DNA of 17,007 nt from RYN-433 sp036558265 (GTDB lineage Bacteria > Planctomycetota > Phycisphaerae > Tepidisphaerales > Tepidisphaeraceae): assembly GCA_036558265.1 (NCBI GenBank), contig DATBFY010000642.1, positions 1-17,007 on the forward strand. Reading direction: 5' to 3'. Below the pieces are notes generated by a model. That model was not told the origin of the DNA. It searched no databases and saw nothing but the letters and a program-made list of their open reading frames with translations. The translations under genes were made by a program, and so were the position numbers. Below are positions 5,788 through 13,367 of the stretch, one piece after another; the stretch's first letter is position 1; every line of letters begins with the position of its first letter.

Positions 5788-7548
5788 ATGAGAATACCGC
5801 GCCTGATCGCCCTCATTGGACTCGCGCTCCTCGTGGCGCTGGGCCTGCGCACGACGGTCGCCCCCTCTCCCCGTTCGCCACAATCGCCGGCAGACTTCTC
5901 CCTCGACAACGCCCTCGCCCACGTCCGCGCCATCGCCACCCAGCCCCACCCCGTCGCCTCCGCCTCAGTCGCCCGCGTCCGGCAATACCTGGCCGACCAG
6001 TTGTCGAAACTCGGCCTGCGCGTCGAGGTGCAATCCGGCACCGTCTTCGGCGTCCCAGTACAGAACGTGATCGGCGTCCTGCGCGGCACGGAATCGACCG
6101 CAGGCCGACCGGCCAGGCTCATCCTCCTCGTGTCCCACTACGACTCGGTCCCCTTCGGCCCCGGCGCCGGTGACGACACCGCCGCCGTCGCCGCGCTCCT
6201 CGAGACCCTCCGCTGCCTCCGCGCCGGCCCGCCCGTCAAGCAGGACGTCATGCTCCTCCTCACCGACGGCGAGGAGGCCGGCTTGCTCGGGGCGCGCCTC
6301 TTCTGCAACGACGTCACCGCCGGCTACAAGTTCGACATGGGCCGGCCGGCGCACGACCCGACCCTCAGTGCCCACCCCGATCTGGACCGGGTCGCGATCG
6401 TCCTCAATTTTGACGCTCGCGGCACCAGCGGCCCCTCGATCATGTACGAGACCGGCCCGGGAAACCTCGAGTTGATCCGCTACTTCGCCGCCGCCGCCCC
6501 CCCCTGGCCGGTCGCCAACTCGCTCAGCTACGACGTCTACAAGATGCTGCGCAACGACAGCGATTTCACCGTCTTCCGCCGCGGCGGCAAGCAAGGGCTC
6601 AACTTCGCGTTCATCGGTAACTACTTCTACTATCACACCAGCTGGGACGCCGTCGAGAACCTGAATCCCGGCAGCGTCTTTCACGACGGAACCTACGCCC
6701 TCACCCTCGCGCGGCACTTTGCAAATCTCGATTCGGTCGAACTGACCAGGATCTCCTCAGCAAGCCAGCCCAACGCCGTCTACTTCAACCTCCCCCCGCT
6801 CGGCATCGTCCACTATCCCGCAACGTGGACCTGGCCGTTGACGATCCTTCAACTGGTTCTAACCGTCGCGGCATTCGCGCTGGCGGCGCGCCGGCGCGCC
6901 CTGTCCGGCCGCGGTCTCGCCGGCGCGGCGGCGCGACTCGTCCTCGCGCTGATCCTCGCGCCCGCCGCGGTTTTCGGTCTGGCGTCGTTGCTCCGCCCGC
7001 CGCACACCCCCGGCGCGTTCGATGCCCAACTGATCGCGATCGCCGCAGTGGTCCTGGCCATCTCGCTCACCGCCGCCGGCACGCCGCTGAACTTCGTCCA
7101 CCCCACCCGAGGTCAGCCGCCGCGCACTACCGACCGATGCGCCGTCGTCCTGATCGTCCTCGCCATTGCCGGGATTGCGGTCGATCGCTGGCTTCCCGGC
7201 GGCAGTTTTCTCTTCCTCTGGCCGGGCATCTTCCTCGCGCTCAACTTGCTGTTCCTGTTCGTCGTCCCGTGCCGCCCCTGGATCCGCGTGGCCTGCCTCT
7301 GGTTCGCGGCCCTGCCCACCGCCCTGGTCTTCCTCCCCCTGGCCGTCGTGCTCTTCACCGCGCTCACGATGAACGTCGCCTGGCTCGTCAGCGCTCTGAG
7401 CGTCGCCCTGGTCTTAGTCGCCTGGATGCTTCTCGCCGCCCACTTACGCTTCACACCGCCACTGCCCCCATCTCCGCCTGCGCCGCCCGCGACGGGTTCC
7501 ACTGCGCCGGACGCCCAATCAATGGCCACGCCCACTTCCCCAGCGTGA
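5788..7548 (+). CDS. Membrane-anchored M28-family metallopeptidase with C-terminal multi-TM region
   Basis: The protein is 586 aa from ATG 5788. One N-terminal hydrophobic segment (RLIALIGLALLVALGL) is a signal anchor. The peptidase domain (about 30-320) has all five zinc ligand positions: H117 (SHYDSVPFG), D129/D130 (GAGDDTAAV), E162/E163 (DGEEAGLLGA), D209 (NFDARG) and H283 (YYHTSWD). After residue ~340 come about seven hydrophobic helices, for example LIAIAAVVLAISLTAAG, VVLIVLAIAGIAV and SALSVALVLVAWMLLAA. The layout resembles the eukaryotic ERMP1/vacuolar membrane M28 peptidases, with the catalytic domain on the outer face. A Pro-rich tail ends it and overlaps the convergent FHA-rhomboid gene by 98 bp. 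No Shine-Dalgarno is visible; a palindromic repeat lies just upstream. GTG 5776 is an alternative start within that repeat. Confidence 0.9.
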   Translation: MRIPRLIALIGLALLVALGLRTTVAPSPRSPQSPADFSLDNALAHVRAIATQPHPVASASVARVRQYLADQLSKLGLRVEVQSGTVFGVPVQNVIGVLRGTESTAGRPARLILLVSHYDSVPFGPGAGDDTAAVAALLETLRCLRAGPPVKQDVMLLLTDGEEAGLLGARLFCNDVTAGYKFDMGRPAHDPTLSAHPDLDRVAIVLNFDARGTSGPSIMYETGPGNLELIRYFAAAAPPWPVANSLSYDVYKMLRNDSDFTVFRRGGKQGLNFAFIGNYFYYHTSWDAVENLNPGSVFHDGTYALTLARHFANLDSVELTRISSASQPNAVYFNLPPLGIVHYPATWTWPLTILQLVLTVAAFALAARRRALSGRGLAGAAARLVLALILAPAAVFGLASLLRPPHTPGAFDAQLIAIAAVVLAISLTAAGTPLNFVHPTRGQPPRTTDRCAVVLIVLAIAGIAVDRWLPGGSFLFLWPGIFLALNLLFLFVVPCRPWIRVACLWFAALPTALVFLPLAVVLFTALTMNVAWLVSALSVALVLVAWMLLAAHLRFTPPLPPSPPAPPATGSTAPDAQSMATPTSPA

Positions 7549-9148
7549 CGCTCAGGAGGTCTCCGCCGCCGCAGTTCACCTGGCGCGAGAGCAGCAGGGT
7601 CAACGCGATCGTCATCCCCAGCAAAAACCCGCCCACGTGTGCCCAGTGCGCCGTCCCCGACTCCGAGTGCAGTGCCAGCATCAGCACGTCCAGCCCGACG
7701 TACAGCAGCAGGATCCAGAACCCCCGCAACGCGAAGATCCACAGACCGCACCACGGGAAGAACCGGATCCACATCCCGCAATACGCCCGGTGTACCGGGA
7801 ACAGCACCAGGTACATCCCCGCCAGGCCCATCACCGCGCCCGAGCAGCCGAGCATCGGTCCCTCCGGATGTCCCAGCCACAGGTGCGCGATCGCCGCGCC
7901 CGCTGCCAGGATCGGGTAGAGGACGAGCGTCGCGACGTTACCCAAAAGCCCGTTGATCCGGCTCCCGAACACCAGCAGGAAGACTAGGTTTCCCGCCAGG
8001 TGCTCGAGGAAGCCCCAGAATGACGTGTTGTCGTGCAGCCGCGCATGCGTGAACAGCTGATGCGGCTGAAACTCGCCCGGTTCGCCCAGGACCCGTGCAA
8101 CAAGCAGCGTGCCCGTGATCTCCTCCACGGCGCGCTGGTCGAGTTGGTCGTCGGGCACCGTGCCGCGCAGCTTCTCCCTCACCTCGTTGAACGTCTGCCG
8201 GTCCTCATCGTCCATCTCCTGGATCAGGCGCTTGACGTACGACGGCCGCAGGTGAATGTCGAGCTTGGGCGCCTGCGCCTTGTTCAGGACCGGCCACAGC
8301 TCCAGGTTCTTTCCCGGCACGTCCCACGAGTATCGCTTGCTCCACGTGGCCATCGTGAACGCGACGCTCGCCAGGATCGTGACCGCCGCGATCCCGCGGA
8401 TCGCCCACGGCTTGTGCCGCCCGAACGCCTCCGAGCGAAACGGCATCGGAAACGGCGTCAGCCAGATGATCCAGGTCAGGATCTCGATCAATTGCCGCGT
8501 CGCGCCGTCCCGGAAATCCTCCAGGTCATGATCCGCCGAAAGCAGCACCGGCCGGCCCGTATCGAGCTTGATCCCGCACGCGACGCAGATCTTCGCCTCC
8601 GCCGGCAACTCGCGCTCGCAGCTCGGACAAGGCACCCCGCTGCCCGGCGCCACCGCCGGCACCCCGGGAATGCCCGACTCCACCGGCAACGCGGCCACCG
8701 GCACGTGGCTGTACATCAGCTCGTACGCGCCGACGCGCACGATGTCCCCGTCCACCAGTTCCTTGAACGCGATCCGCCGTCCGTTCACGAACAGACCGTT
8801 CGTGCTGTTGTCGTCCGTGACCGACCATCGCGACGGCCCGAAATCAACTCGTCCCAGCCGGCAGTGCCGCCGCGACACCCGATCGCCCATCAGGCGGATC
8901 GTCAATCCCTCGATCTTGCCGATCGGGATTTCCACCACGCCCCCGATAAACAACCGCTCGCCTACGCGCTCCGGACCGGAAACGATCTCCAGAAATGCGT
9001 CGAAGTCCCCCGTCCCCGTGCCGCTCGGCAACGACTCGGCGCAGGCGATCGTCAGCACCTTCTGACACCGGGGACAGGTCTGGCCGGCCTGTGCCGCGGA
9101 TTCGGAACGCGACCACCGCCACCCGCACCCGCATTGAACTTCAATCAT
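7451..9148 (-). CDS. Zinc-ribbon / FHA / rhomboid serine protease fusion
   Basis: The 565-aa protein joins three parts. Residues 1-30 contain C6, C8, C25 and C28, a zinc-ribbon pattern. Residues ~65-145 form an FHA domain, with VSRRH (91-95) and DNSTNGLFVNG (113-123), which in this family reads phosphothreonine on partner proteins. A second ribbon follows (C174, C177, C188, C191). From ~220 on there are about seven membrane segments forming a rhomboid: FTHARLHDN (366-374), HLAGN (H383, N387), GCSGAVMG with the catalytic S436, and HWAHVGGFLLG with the catalytic H504. The Ser-His dyad is complete, so it should cleave transmembrane segments. The loop between the first and second rhomboid helices is long (about 100 residues). 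No Shine-Dalgarno; a promoter is proposed upstream. It diverges from the S53 protease gene. Confidence 0.9.
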   Translation of the reverse strand: MIEVQCGCGWRWSRSESAAQAGQTCPRCQKVLTIACAESLPSGTGTGDFDAFLEIVSGPERVGERLFIGGVVEIPIGKIEGLTIRLMGDRVSRRHCRLGRVDFGPSRWSVTDDNSTNGLFVNGRRIAFKELVDGDIVRVGAYELMYSHVPVAALPVESGIPGVPAVAPGSGVPCPSCERELPAEAKICVACGIKLDTGRPVLLSADHDLEDFRDGATRQLIEILTWIIWLTPFPMPFRSEAFGRHKPWAIRGIAAVTILASVAFTMATWSKRYSWDVPGKNLELWPVLNKAQAPKLDIHLRPSYVKRLIQEMDDEDRQTFNEVREKLRGTVPDDQLDQRAVEEITGTLLVARVLGEPGEFQPHQLFTHARLHDNTSFWGFLEHLAGNLVFLLVFGSRINGLLGNVATLVLYPILAAGAAIAHLWLGHPEGPMLGCSGAVMGLAGMYLVLFPVHRAYCGMWIRFFPWCGLWIFALRGFWILLLYVGLDVLMLALHSESGTAHWAHVGGFLLGMTIALTLLLSRQVNCGGGDLLSVTLGKWAWPLIGRPAQWNPSRAAQAEMGAVAV

Positions 9149-9187
9149 GTGAACGGCCCATTCGCGCGACGAGAAATCGCGCGCGGA

Positions 9188-9216
9188 ATTGTATCAACTC
9201 CGCTCGGTCGTTTCAT
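9188..9216 (-). promoter_or_regulatory. Candidate sigma70-type promoter for the FHA-rhomboid gene
   Basis: On the minus strand ATGAAA (9216-9211; 4 of 6 matches) and TACAAT (9193-9188; 5 of 6) are exactly 17 bp apart. Transcription would begin near 9181, giving a leader of about 33 nt before the ATG at 9148. Confidence 0.45.
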
Positions 9217-9470
9217 CCTCCGGCCGCCGGACGACCCGGCCGCGCGCAACGGGCCGGGACCGTCCGGTGCCGGGCGAGTGGGCACTCATCCGACAGACCG
9301 TTTGTCCCGCGCCTGCAATCTTTTCTTCCCGAATCAAAAAGCCGGGAAAATTTGTCCCCACCCAGCGCGTTCCACGTCCATGAAGCCTTCAAACGTCCCG
9401 GCGTGCGCGCCGCCACGGGACGGAATGGAGATCGCGGGCCCCACGGGCGATCACGGGCCAGCCAAGTTGT

Positions 9471-9476
9471 AAGGAG
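9471..9476 (+). promoter_or_regulatory. Shine-Dalgarno of the S53 protease gene
   Basis: AAGGAG lies 5 nt before the ATG at 9482. It confirms that the N-terminus is the long basic stretch without a hydrophobic signal peptide. Confidence 0.75.
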
Positions 9477-9481
9477 TTGTT

Positions 9482-11659
9482 ATGTCCGTTACCGATCGCG
9501 GAACCCAACGTCGCGAAAACCGAAACCCTGCCCACAAGTCCATCAATAAAAAGCGCCCGCCACGTCGGGGTTCCCCCTCGCCCATCGAATTCCTCGAAGA
9601 CCGCCGTCTGCTCTCGGTCAGCACGATCAACGACCTCAGCGACCTCATCGTCACCCCCGCCTCGCAGCGCTCCGCAACGGCCTCGGCCCTGAATGGCATC
9701 GACGGCTACACCCCCGAGCAGATCCGAAAGGCCTATGGCTTCGACCAGGTCACCCTCTCCAACGGCAAGACCGCCGACGGCAGCGGACAGACCATCGCGA
9801 TCGTCACCGCCTACAACGACCCCAATATCGCCTCCGATCTGCATACGTTCGACTCGACCCTCAACATTTCGGATCCCGGCAAGCTTTCAGTCGTCAGCCA
9901 GACCGGCGGCTCGCCCTCCTCGATCAGTACTGATGCCGGCTGGGCAATGGAAACCGCCCTCGACGTCGAATGGGCCCACGCCGTCGCCCCGGGGGCCAAT
10001 ATCCTGCTCGTGGAAGCCAAATCCGCCAGCCTGAGCGACCTCTTGAGCGCCGTGAACTACGCCCGCAACGCCCAGGGGGTCTCAGTCGTCTCCATGAGCT
10101 GGGGCGGCAGCGAGTTCTGGTCTCAATCCTACTACGACAAGTACTTCACGACCCCCAGCGGGCACCAGGGGGTCACCTTCGTCGCCGCATCGGGCGACAA
10201 CGGCTCCTGGTGGGGCCCCTCATGGCCCAGCAGCTCTCCGAACGTCCTGGCGGTCGGCGGGACGACGCTCAACATCGACAGCACCGGCAACACCTACGGA
10301 GGGGAGAACGGCTGGGGCGGCAGCGGCGGCGGCTTCAGCGGCGTCGAATCCGAACCGTCCTACCAGACCAACGCCCAGGGCACCGGCGCCCGCACCACCC
10401 CGGACGTCTCCTACGACGCCAACCCCTACACCGGCTTTGCCGTCTACAACTCCGTCGGCCAGAGCGGCTGGGACGTCGTCGGCGGCACCAGCGCCGGCAC
10501 GCCCCAGTGGGCCGGCCTGATCGCCCTGGCAAACCAGAGTCGCGCGGTGGCGGGCAAGGGCTCGCTCGACGGCGCCACCGGCACCCTGCCCACCCTTTAT
10601 TCACTCTACAACGATCCGACCGCCTACTCCGCCGCCTTCCACGACGTCACCAGCGGCCGCAGCTCCTTCTGGATCGGCGCGGGCAGTGGATACGACCTGG
10701 TCACCGGCCTGGGCTCGCCCAAGGCGCCCGGCGTCGTCGCCGCGCTGACCGGCAAATCGTCCGCAACGACGACGACGACGACGCAGGTGGCCGTTGCTGC
10801 GACGGCCAACACGACCAGCACGACGACCACTCATCGGCACACGTCCAGGCGCGCGGCGTCAGTCACCGACACCTCGAACCCCTCCACCACGACCACCGCA
10901 GTCGTCGCTCCGCCGCCGACGACGTTGAGCTCCACCTCCTCGTCGGCATCGCGTGACTTGCTCAGCGCGGCCACGTCGAGCGCCGCCGCTTCATTCGACT
11001 CGGGCACCGACTCTTCGACGACGACCACTTCGTCCGCACAGCAGATCGGCTCCGGAGGTTCGCGGACGGGGGTGTCGTCTTCATCCGCGTCGTCGTCGCC
11101 GTCATCCGTACCCACACGAACAGTGGTGTTCTCGACCCAACGGGTCAGCGCGACCTCGGCGGGGTACGAACAGGTCAACCCGCCGCAGGCGCCCCAACCC
11201 GCCAAGCCGACGAGCATGCCCACGACGCGTCCCTCCAACCCGCAGGACGCGCCGCCGCCCCAGCAGCCCGGCGCCGCGCCGAACCCGGACGCGCCGCCAC
11301 CCCTGCCTGACGGTCCCGACGATCAGCGCCCCGCGCCTCCTGACATGGGCGTCCCGCGCGTGCCGATCCTCGAGTTCGCCCCGCTCGGATTCGCTGCGGC
11401 GACCCAGGCGCTGGCGGAGAGCGGCGGCGTCTATTTCCTCCAGGGGTGGCTGCCCCTGGCATCCACCGCGATGACGACTCCGATCTCCGCCGCGACACCC
11501 GCCGCGCTGCGACTGCCGGGCGGACGAAGTGGCATGACGACAATTGCCGCCATCGCCGCCGGCGCCTTCATCGGCACCTTCCAGCAGCAGACCCGCCGCC
11601 GCCGGGTACCCCGCAAGCAGGCGAGCGTGAAACCCCTGGAGTTCGACCTGTTTCATTAA
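9482..11659 (+). CDS. S53 sedolisin-type serine carboxyl peptidase with LEPR-XLL leader and low-complexity C-terminal stalk
   Basis: The protein is 725 aa. A basic N-terminus leads to FLEDRRLLSV (37-46), the planctomycete LEPR-XLL type motif. The catalytic domain runs from YTPEQIRKAYGF (76-87) to ~424. The S53 residues are present: E157 and D161 (METALDVEW), D239 for the oxyanion hole (AASGDNG), S337 (GGTSAGTP), and a calcium site probably using D388 and D405 (FHDV, GYDLVTGLG). Sedolisins act at acidic pH and normally carry a propeptide of well over 100 residues; here only 75 residues precede the domain and no signal peptide is evident. Residues 425-560 are Thr/Ser-rich and 567-628 Pro-rich, a wall-spanning stalk. 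The end has a hydrophobic run (685-700) followed by RRRRVPRK, like a membrane anchor. It is the first of three LEPR-XLL genes. Confidence 0.92.
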   Translation: MSVTDRGTQRRENRNPAHKSINKKRPPRRGSPSPIEFLEDRRLLSVSTINDLSDLIVTPASQRSATASALNGIDGYTPEQIRKAYGFDQVTLSNGKTADGSGQTIAIVTAYNDPNIASDLHTFDSTLNISDPGKLSVVSQTGGSPSSISTDAGWAMETALDVEWAHAVAPGANILLVEAKSASLSDLLSAVNYARNAQGVSVVSMSWGGSEFWSQSYYDKYFTTPSGHQGVTFVAASGDNGSWWGPSWPSSSPNVLAVGGTTLNIDSTGNTYGGENGWGGSGGGFSGVESEPSYQTNAQGTGARTTPDVSYDANPYTGFAVYNSVGQSGWDVVGGTSAGTPQWAGLIALANQSRAVAGKGSLDGATGTLPTLYSLYNDPTAYSAAFHDVTSGRSSFWIGAGSGYDLVTGLGSPKAPGVVAALTGKSSATTTTTTQVAVAATANTTSTTTTHRHTSRRAASVTDTSNPSTTTTAVVAPPPTTLSSTSSSASRDLLSAATSSAAASFDSGTDSSTTTTSSAQQIGSGGSRTGVSSSSASSSPSSVPTRTVVFSTQRVSATSAGYEQVNPPQAPQPAKPTSMPTTRPSNPQDAPPPQQPGAAPNPDAPPPLPDGPDDQRPAPPDMGVPRVPILEFAPLGFAAATQALAESGGVYFLQGWLPLASTAMTTPISAATPAALRLPGGRSGMTTIAAIAAGAFIGTFQQQTRRRRVPRKQASVKPLEFDLFH
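10766..10783 (+). repeat. Trinucleotide run in the S53 stalk
   Basis: Six ACG codons in a row encode six threonines (residues 429-434) at the start of the Thr-rich stalk. Such runs can change length by slippage without breaking the frame. Confidence 0.9.
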
Positions 11660-11675
11660 GCATCGAGCGGCGCGC

Positions 11676-11708
11676 GACGTGGGCAACGGGTACCCCGTTG
11701 CCCGCGTC
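11676..11708 (+). terminator. Strong hairpin after the S53 gene
   Basis: The arms GACGTGGGCAACGGG and CCCGTTGCCCGCGTC pair over 15 bp (one G-T pair) around the loop TAC, 16 nt past the stop codon. There is no T-run on either side, so it may be a dispersed palindromic repeat or an mRNA-stabilising hairpin and not a classical terminator. Confidence 0.5.
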
Positions 11709-11966
11709 GATCGTCGTCGGTCGGTCGCGCGCGCCACGGACCGGCGCTGATCTCCCGCTCACCGGCGCCTCCTCGCGCTTCGGCTTGAACGACCGCGCGG
11801 TACCAGCGCGCGAGCGCGCTCCACGTTCCACATCGCCTGCCCGTCGCGTCGCGCCGTACCGCCTTCCACCGCGTACGGAATTTCCTGGGAATTTTTCTCA
11901 CCGTCCCCGAATCGCGCACCCACGTCCACTCCAGCGTTGAAGTGAACGCAAGACCTATCGCTCCTC

Positions 11967-11971
11967 GGAGG
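11967..11971 (+). promoter_or_regulatory. Shine-Dalgarno of the S8 protease gene
   Basis: GGAGG lies 5 nt before the ATG at 11977 and fixes a start that leaves no room for a signal peptide or propeptide. Confidence 0.75.
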
Positions 11972-11976
11972 TACCC

Positions 11977-13248
11977 ATGATCCGACCCCGCCGATTCTGT
12001 GAAGACCTCGAACCGCGCGTCTTCTTCAGCACTACGCCCAACGACCCGAGTTACGCCAGCCAGTGGGGCTTGTCGGCCACCAACGCCGGCGCCGCATGGG
12101 ACACCACCACCGGCTCCGCCGCCGTCGTCGTCGCCGACATCGACACCGGCCTGGATTACAAGCACGATGACCTCTACCTGAACGTCTGGATCAACCCGGC
12201 GGAGATCCCCGCGTCGCTGAAGAAGACGCTGGTCGATACCGACGGCGACGGCGCGATCACGTTCTACGATCTCAATGCGTCCGCAAATAAGGGGAAGGTC
12301 ACGGACGTCGACAAGAACGGCCGCATCGACGCCGCCGACCTGCTCACCCGCGCCAAATACGGCGGTTGGAGCGACGGCGTGGACGAGGGGGGCAACGGTT
12401 ACGTCGATGACATCGTCGGCTGGGACTTCGCCGGAAACGACAACGACCCGTTCGACCTGGACGGCCACGGCACGCACACCGCCGGCATCATCGGGGCGAC
12501 CGGCGACAACAAGACCGGCGTGAGCGGTGTCAACTGGCGCGTCTCGCTCATGGCCGTCAAGATCTTCGACGATGACGGCTACTCCGCCAGCTCCAAGCAG
12601 ATCGCTCGCGCGATCCGCTACTCGGCCGACAACGGCGCGCGGGTCTCGAACAATTCCTGGGGCGGCACGCGCTACTCGCAGACGATCCGCGACGCGATCG
12701 CCTACGCCGGCGATGCCGGTCAGCTCTTCGTCACCGCCGCCGGCAACGATTCCCGCAACAACGATTCGCGCTTTTACGCCAGCTACCCATCCGACTACGA
12801 CCTGGACAACATCCTGTCCGTCGCCGCGACCACGTCGAACGGATCGCTCGCCTCTTACTCCAACTGGGGCCAGGCCAACGTGGACGTCGCCGCCCCGGGC
12901 AGCAACGTGCTGAGCACGTATCTGGACGATGGTTACGAGCGGATGAGTGGCACGTCGATGGCCACGCCGTTCGTCACCGGCGCCGCCGCCCTGATGCTGG
13001 CCGCGAATTCCAAGCTCACCGCCGCCCAGCTCAAGTCGCGGATCATCAACGGCGCCGACCAGGGCGCCGCGCTCGCGGGCACCAGCGTCTCGGACGGAGA
13101 GCTCAACATCGCCAACGCCCTCGCCAACGCCACCGGCCAGCGCTACGCGGGCGCCGCCAGTTCGCCCGGATCATCCTTGGGCGGTTTCCCCAGACGTCGC
13201 TTCTCCCTCTTCTCCACGGTCCCGATGAGCGGGATCTTCGACGCATGA
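11977..13248 (+). CDS. S8 subtilisin-family protease with LEPR-XLL leader and two EF-hand-like loops
   Basis: The protein is 423 aa. The N-terminus is MIRPRRFCEDLEPRVFFSTT: LEPRVFFS (11-18) is the LEPR-XLL motif. The mature-type subtilase fold begins directly afterwards (ASQWGLSATNAGAAW), so there is neither a hydrophobic signal nor an I9 propeptide. The catalytic triad is D56 (DIDTGLD), H164 (GHGTHTAG) and S327 (SGTSMATP), with N257 (AAGND) for the oxyanion hole. Between D56 and H164 is an insert with two 12-residue EF-hand-like loops: DTDGDGAITFYD (87-98) and DVDKNGRIDAAD (110-121), each with acidic residues at positions 1, 3 and 12. It is followed by the GNGYVDDIVGWDF element common in this subtilase branch. 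Activity is probably calcium-dependent. It lies between the S53 and RTX genes on the same strand. Confidence 0.93.
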   Translation: MIRPRRFCEDLEPRVFFSTTPNDPSYASQWGLSATNAGAAWDTTTGSAAVVVADIDTGLDYKHDDLYLNVWINPAEIPASLKKTLVDTDGDGAITFYDLNASANKGKVTDVDKNGRIDAADLLTRAKYGGWSDGVDEGGNGYVDDIVGWDFAGNDNDPFDLDGHGTHTAGIIGATGDNKTGVSGVNWRVSLMAVKIFDDDGYSASSKQIARAIRYSADNGARVSNNSWGGTRYSQTIRDAIAYAGDAGQLFVTAAGNDSRNNDSRFYASYPSDYDLDNILSVAATTSNGSLASYSNWGQANVDVAAPGSNVLSTYLDDGYERMSGTSMATPFVTGAAALMLAANSKLTAAQLKSRIINGADQGAALAGTSVSDGELNIANALANATGQRYAGAASSPGSSLGGFPRRRFSLFSTVPMSGIFDA

Positions 13249-13355
13249 GAGACCGATGAGACGCCGCGATTGCCGCGGAATCCCCCCGGGCTCAAGCGCA
13301 ACCAACAACTCGGCCCGCCATGGGGCGCCGTTCGTTCAACCCGTTTCCCACACAC

Positions 13356-13361
13356 AGGAGG
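13356..13361 (+). promoter_or_regulatory. Shine-Dalgarno that fixes the RTX-type gene start
   Basis: AGGAGG lies 6 nt before the ATG at 13368. It rules out the in-frame ATG at 13320 and places the LEDRRLLS motif at residues 8-15. Confidence 0.75.
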
Positions 13362-13367
13362 TTCACG

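Larger units (their letters stand above)
9149..9481. other. 333-bp divergent intergenic region between FHA-rhomboid and S53 genes
   Basis: The left end holds the rhomboid promoter (9188-9216). The right half is the S53 leader. It contains an AT-richer patch (GGGAAAATTT at 9344-9353), CCACGTCCA at 9372-9380, a hairpin with arms GTCCCG and CGGGAC (9395-9421), and a second with arms GATCGC and GCGATC (9430-9452). The Shine-Dalgarno follows at 9471. No small coding region is convincing here. Confidence 0.5.
11660..11976 (+). other. 317-bp intergenic region between S53 and S8 protease genes
   Basis: It begins with a strong hairpin (11676-11708), contains a small palindrome AGCGCG/CGCGCT (11805-11820), then an AT-richer patch (GGGAATTTTT from 11887), CCACGTCCA at 11920-11928, and a Shine-Dalgarno at 11967. 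No tandem repeats or convincing small gene are seen. Confidence 0.5.

Noticed and set aside
4899..6122. 407-codon minus-strand frame opposite the isomerase-like and membrane M28 genes
   Set aside because: It crosses two real genes and a palindromic repeat and is low-complexity (Gly, Val, Leu, Ala).
9219..9231. TCCGG/CCGGA hairpin in the rhomboid-S53 intergenic region
   Set aside because: Only 5 bp of GC-rich stem with a 3-base loop, expected by chance in DNA of this composition.
8033..9472. 479-codon plus-strand frame opposite the FHA-rhomboid gene
   Set aside because: Arg/Pro-rich mirror of a gene with clear domains on the other strand; it matches no family and has no Shine-Dalgarno.
11937..11961. 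Promoter-like TTGAAG and TATCGC before the S8 gene
   Set aside because: Spacing is 13 bp, too short for a sigma70 promoter, and the -10 match is poor.
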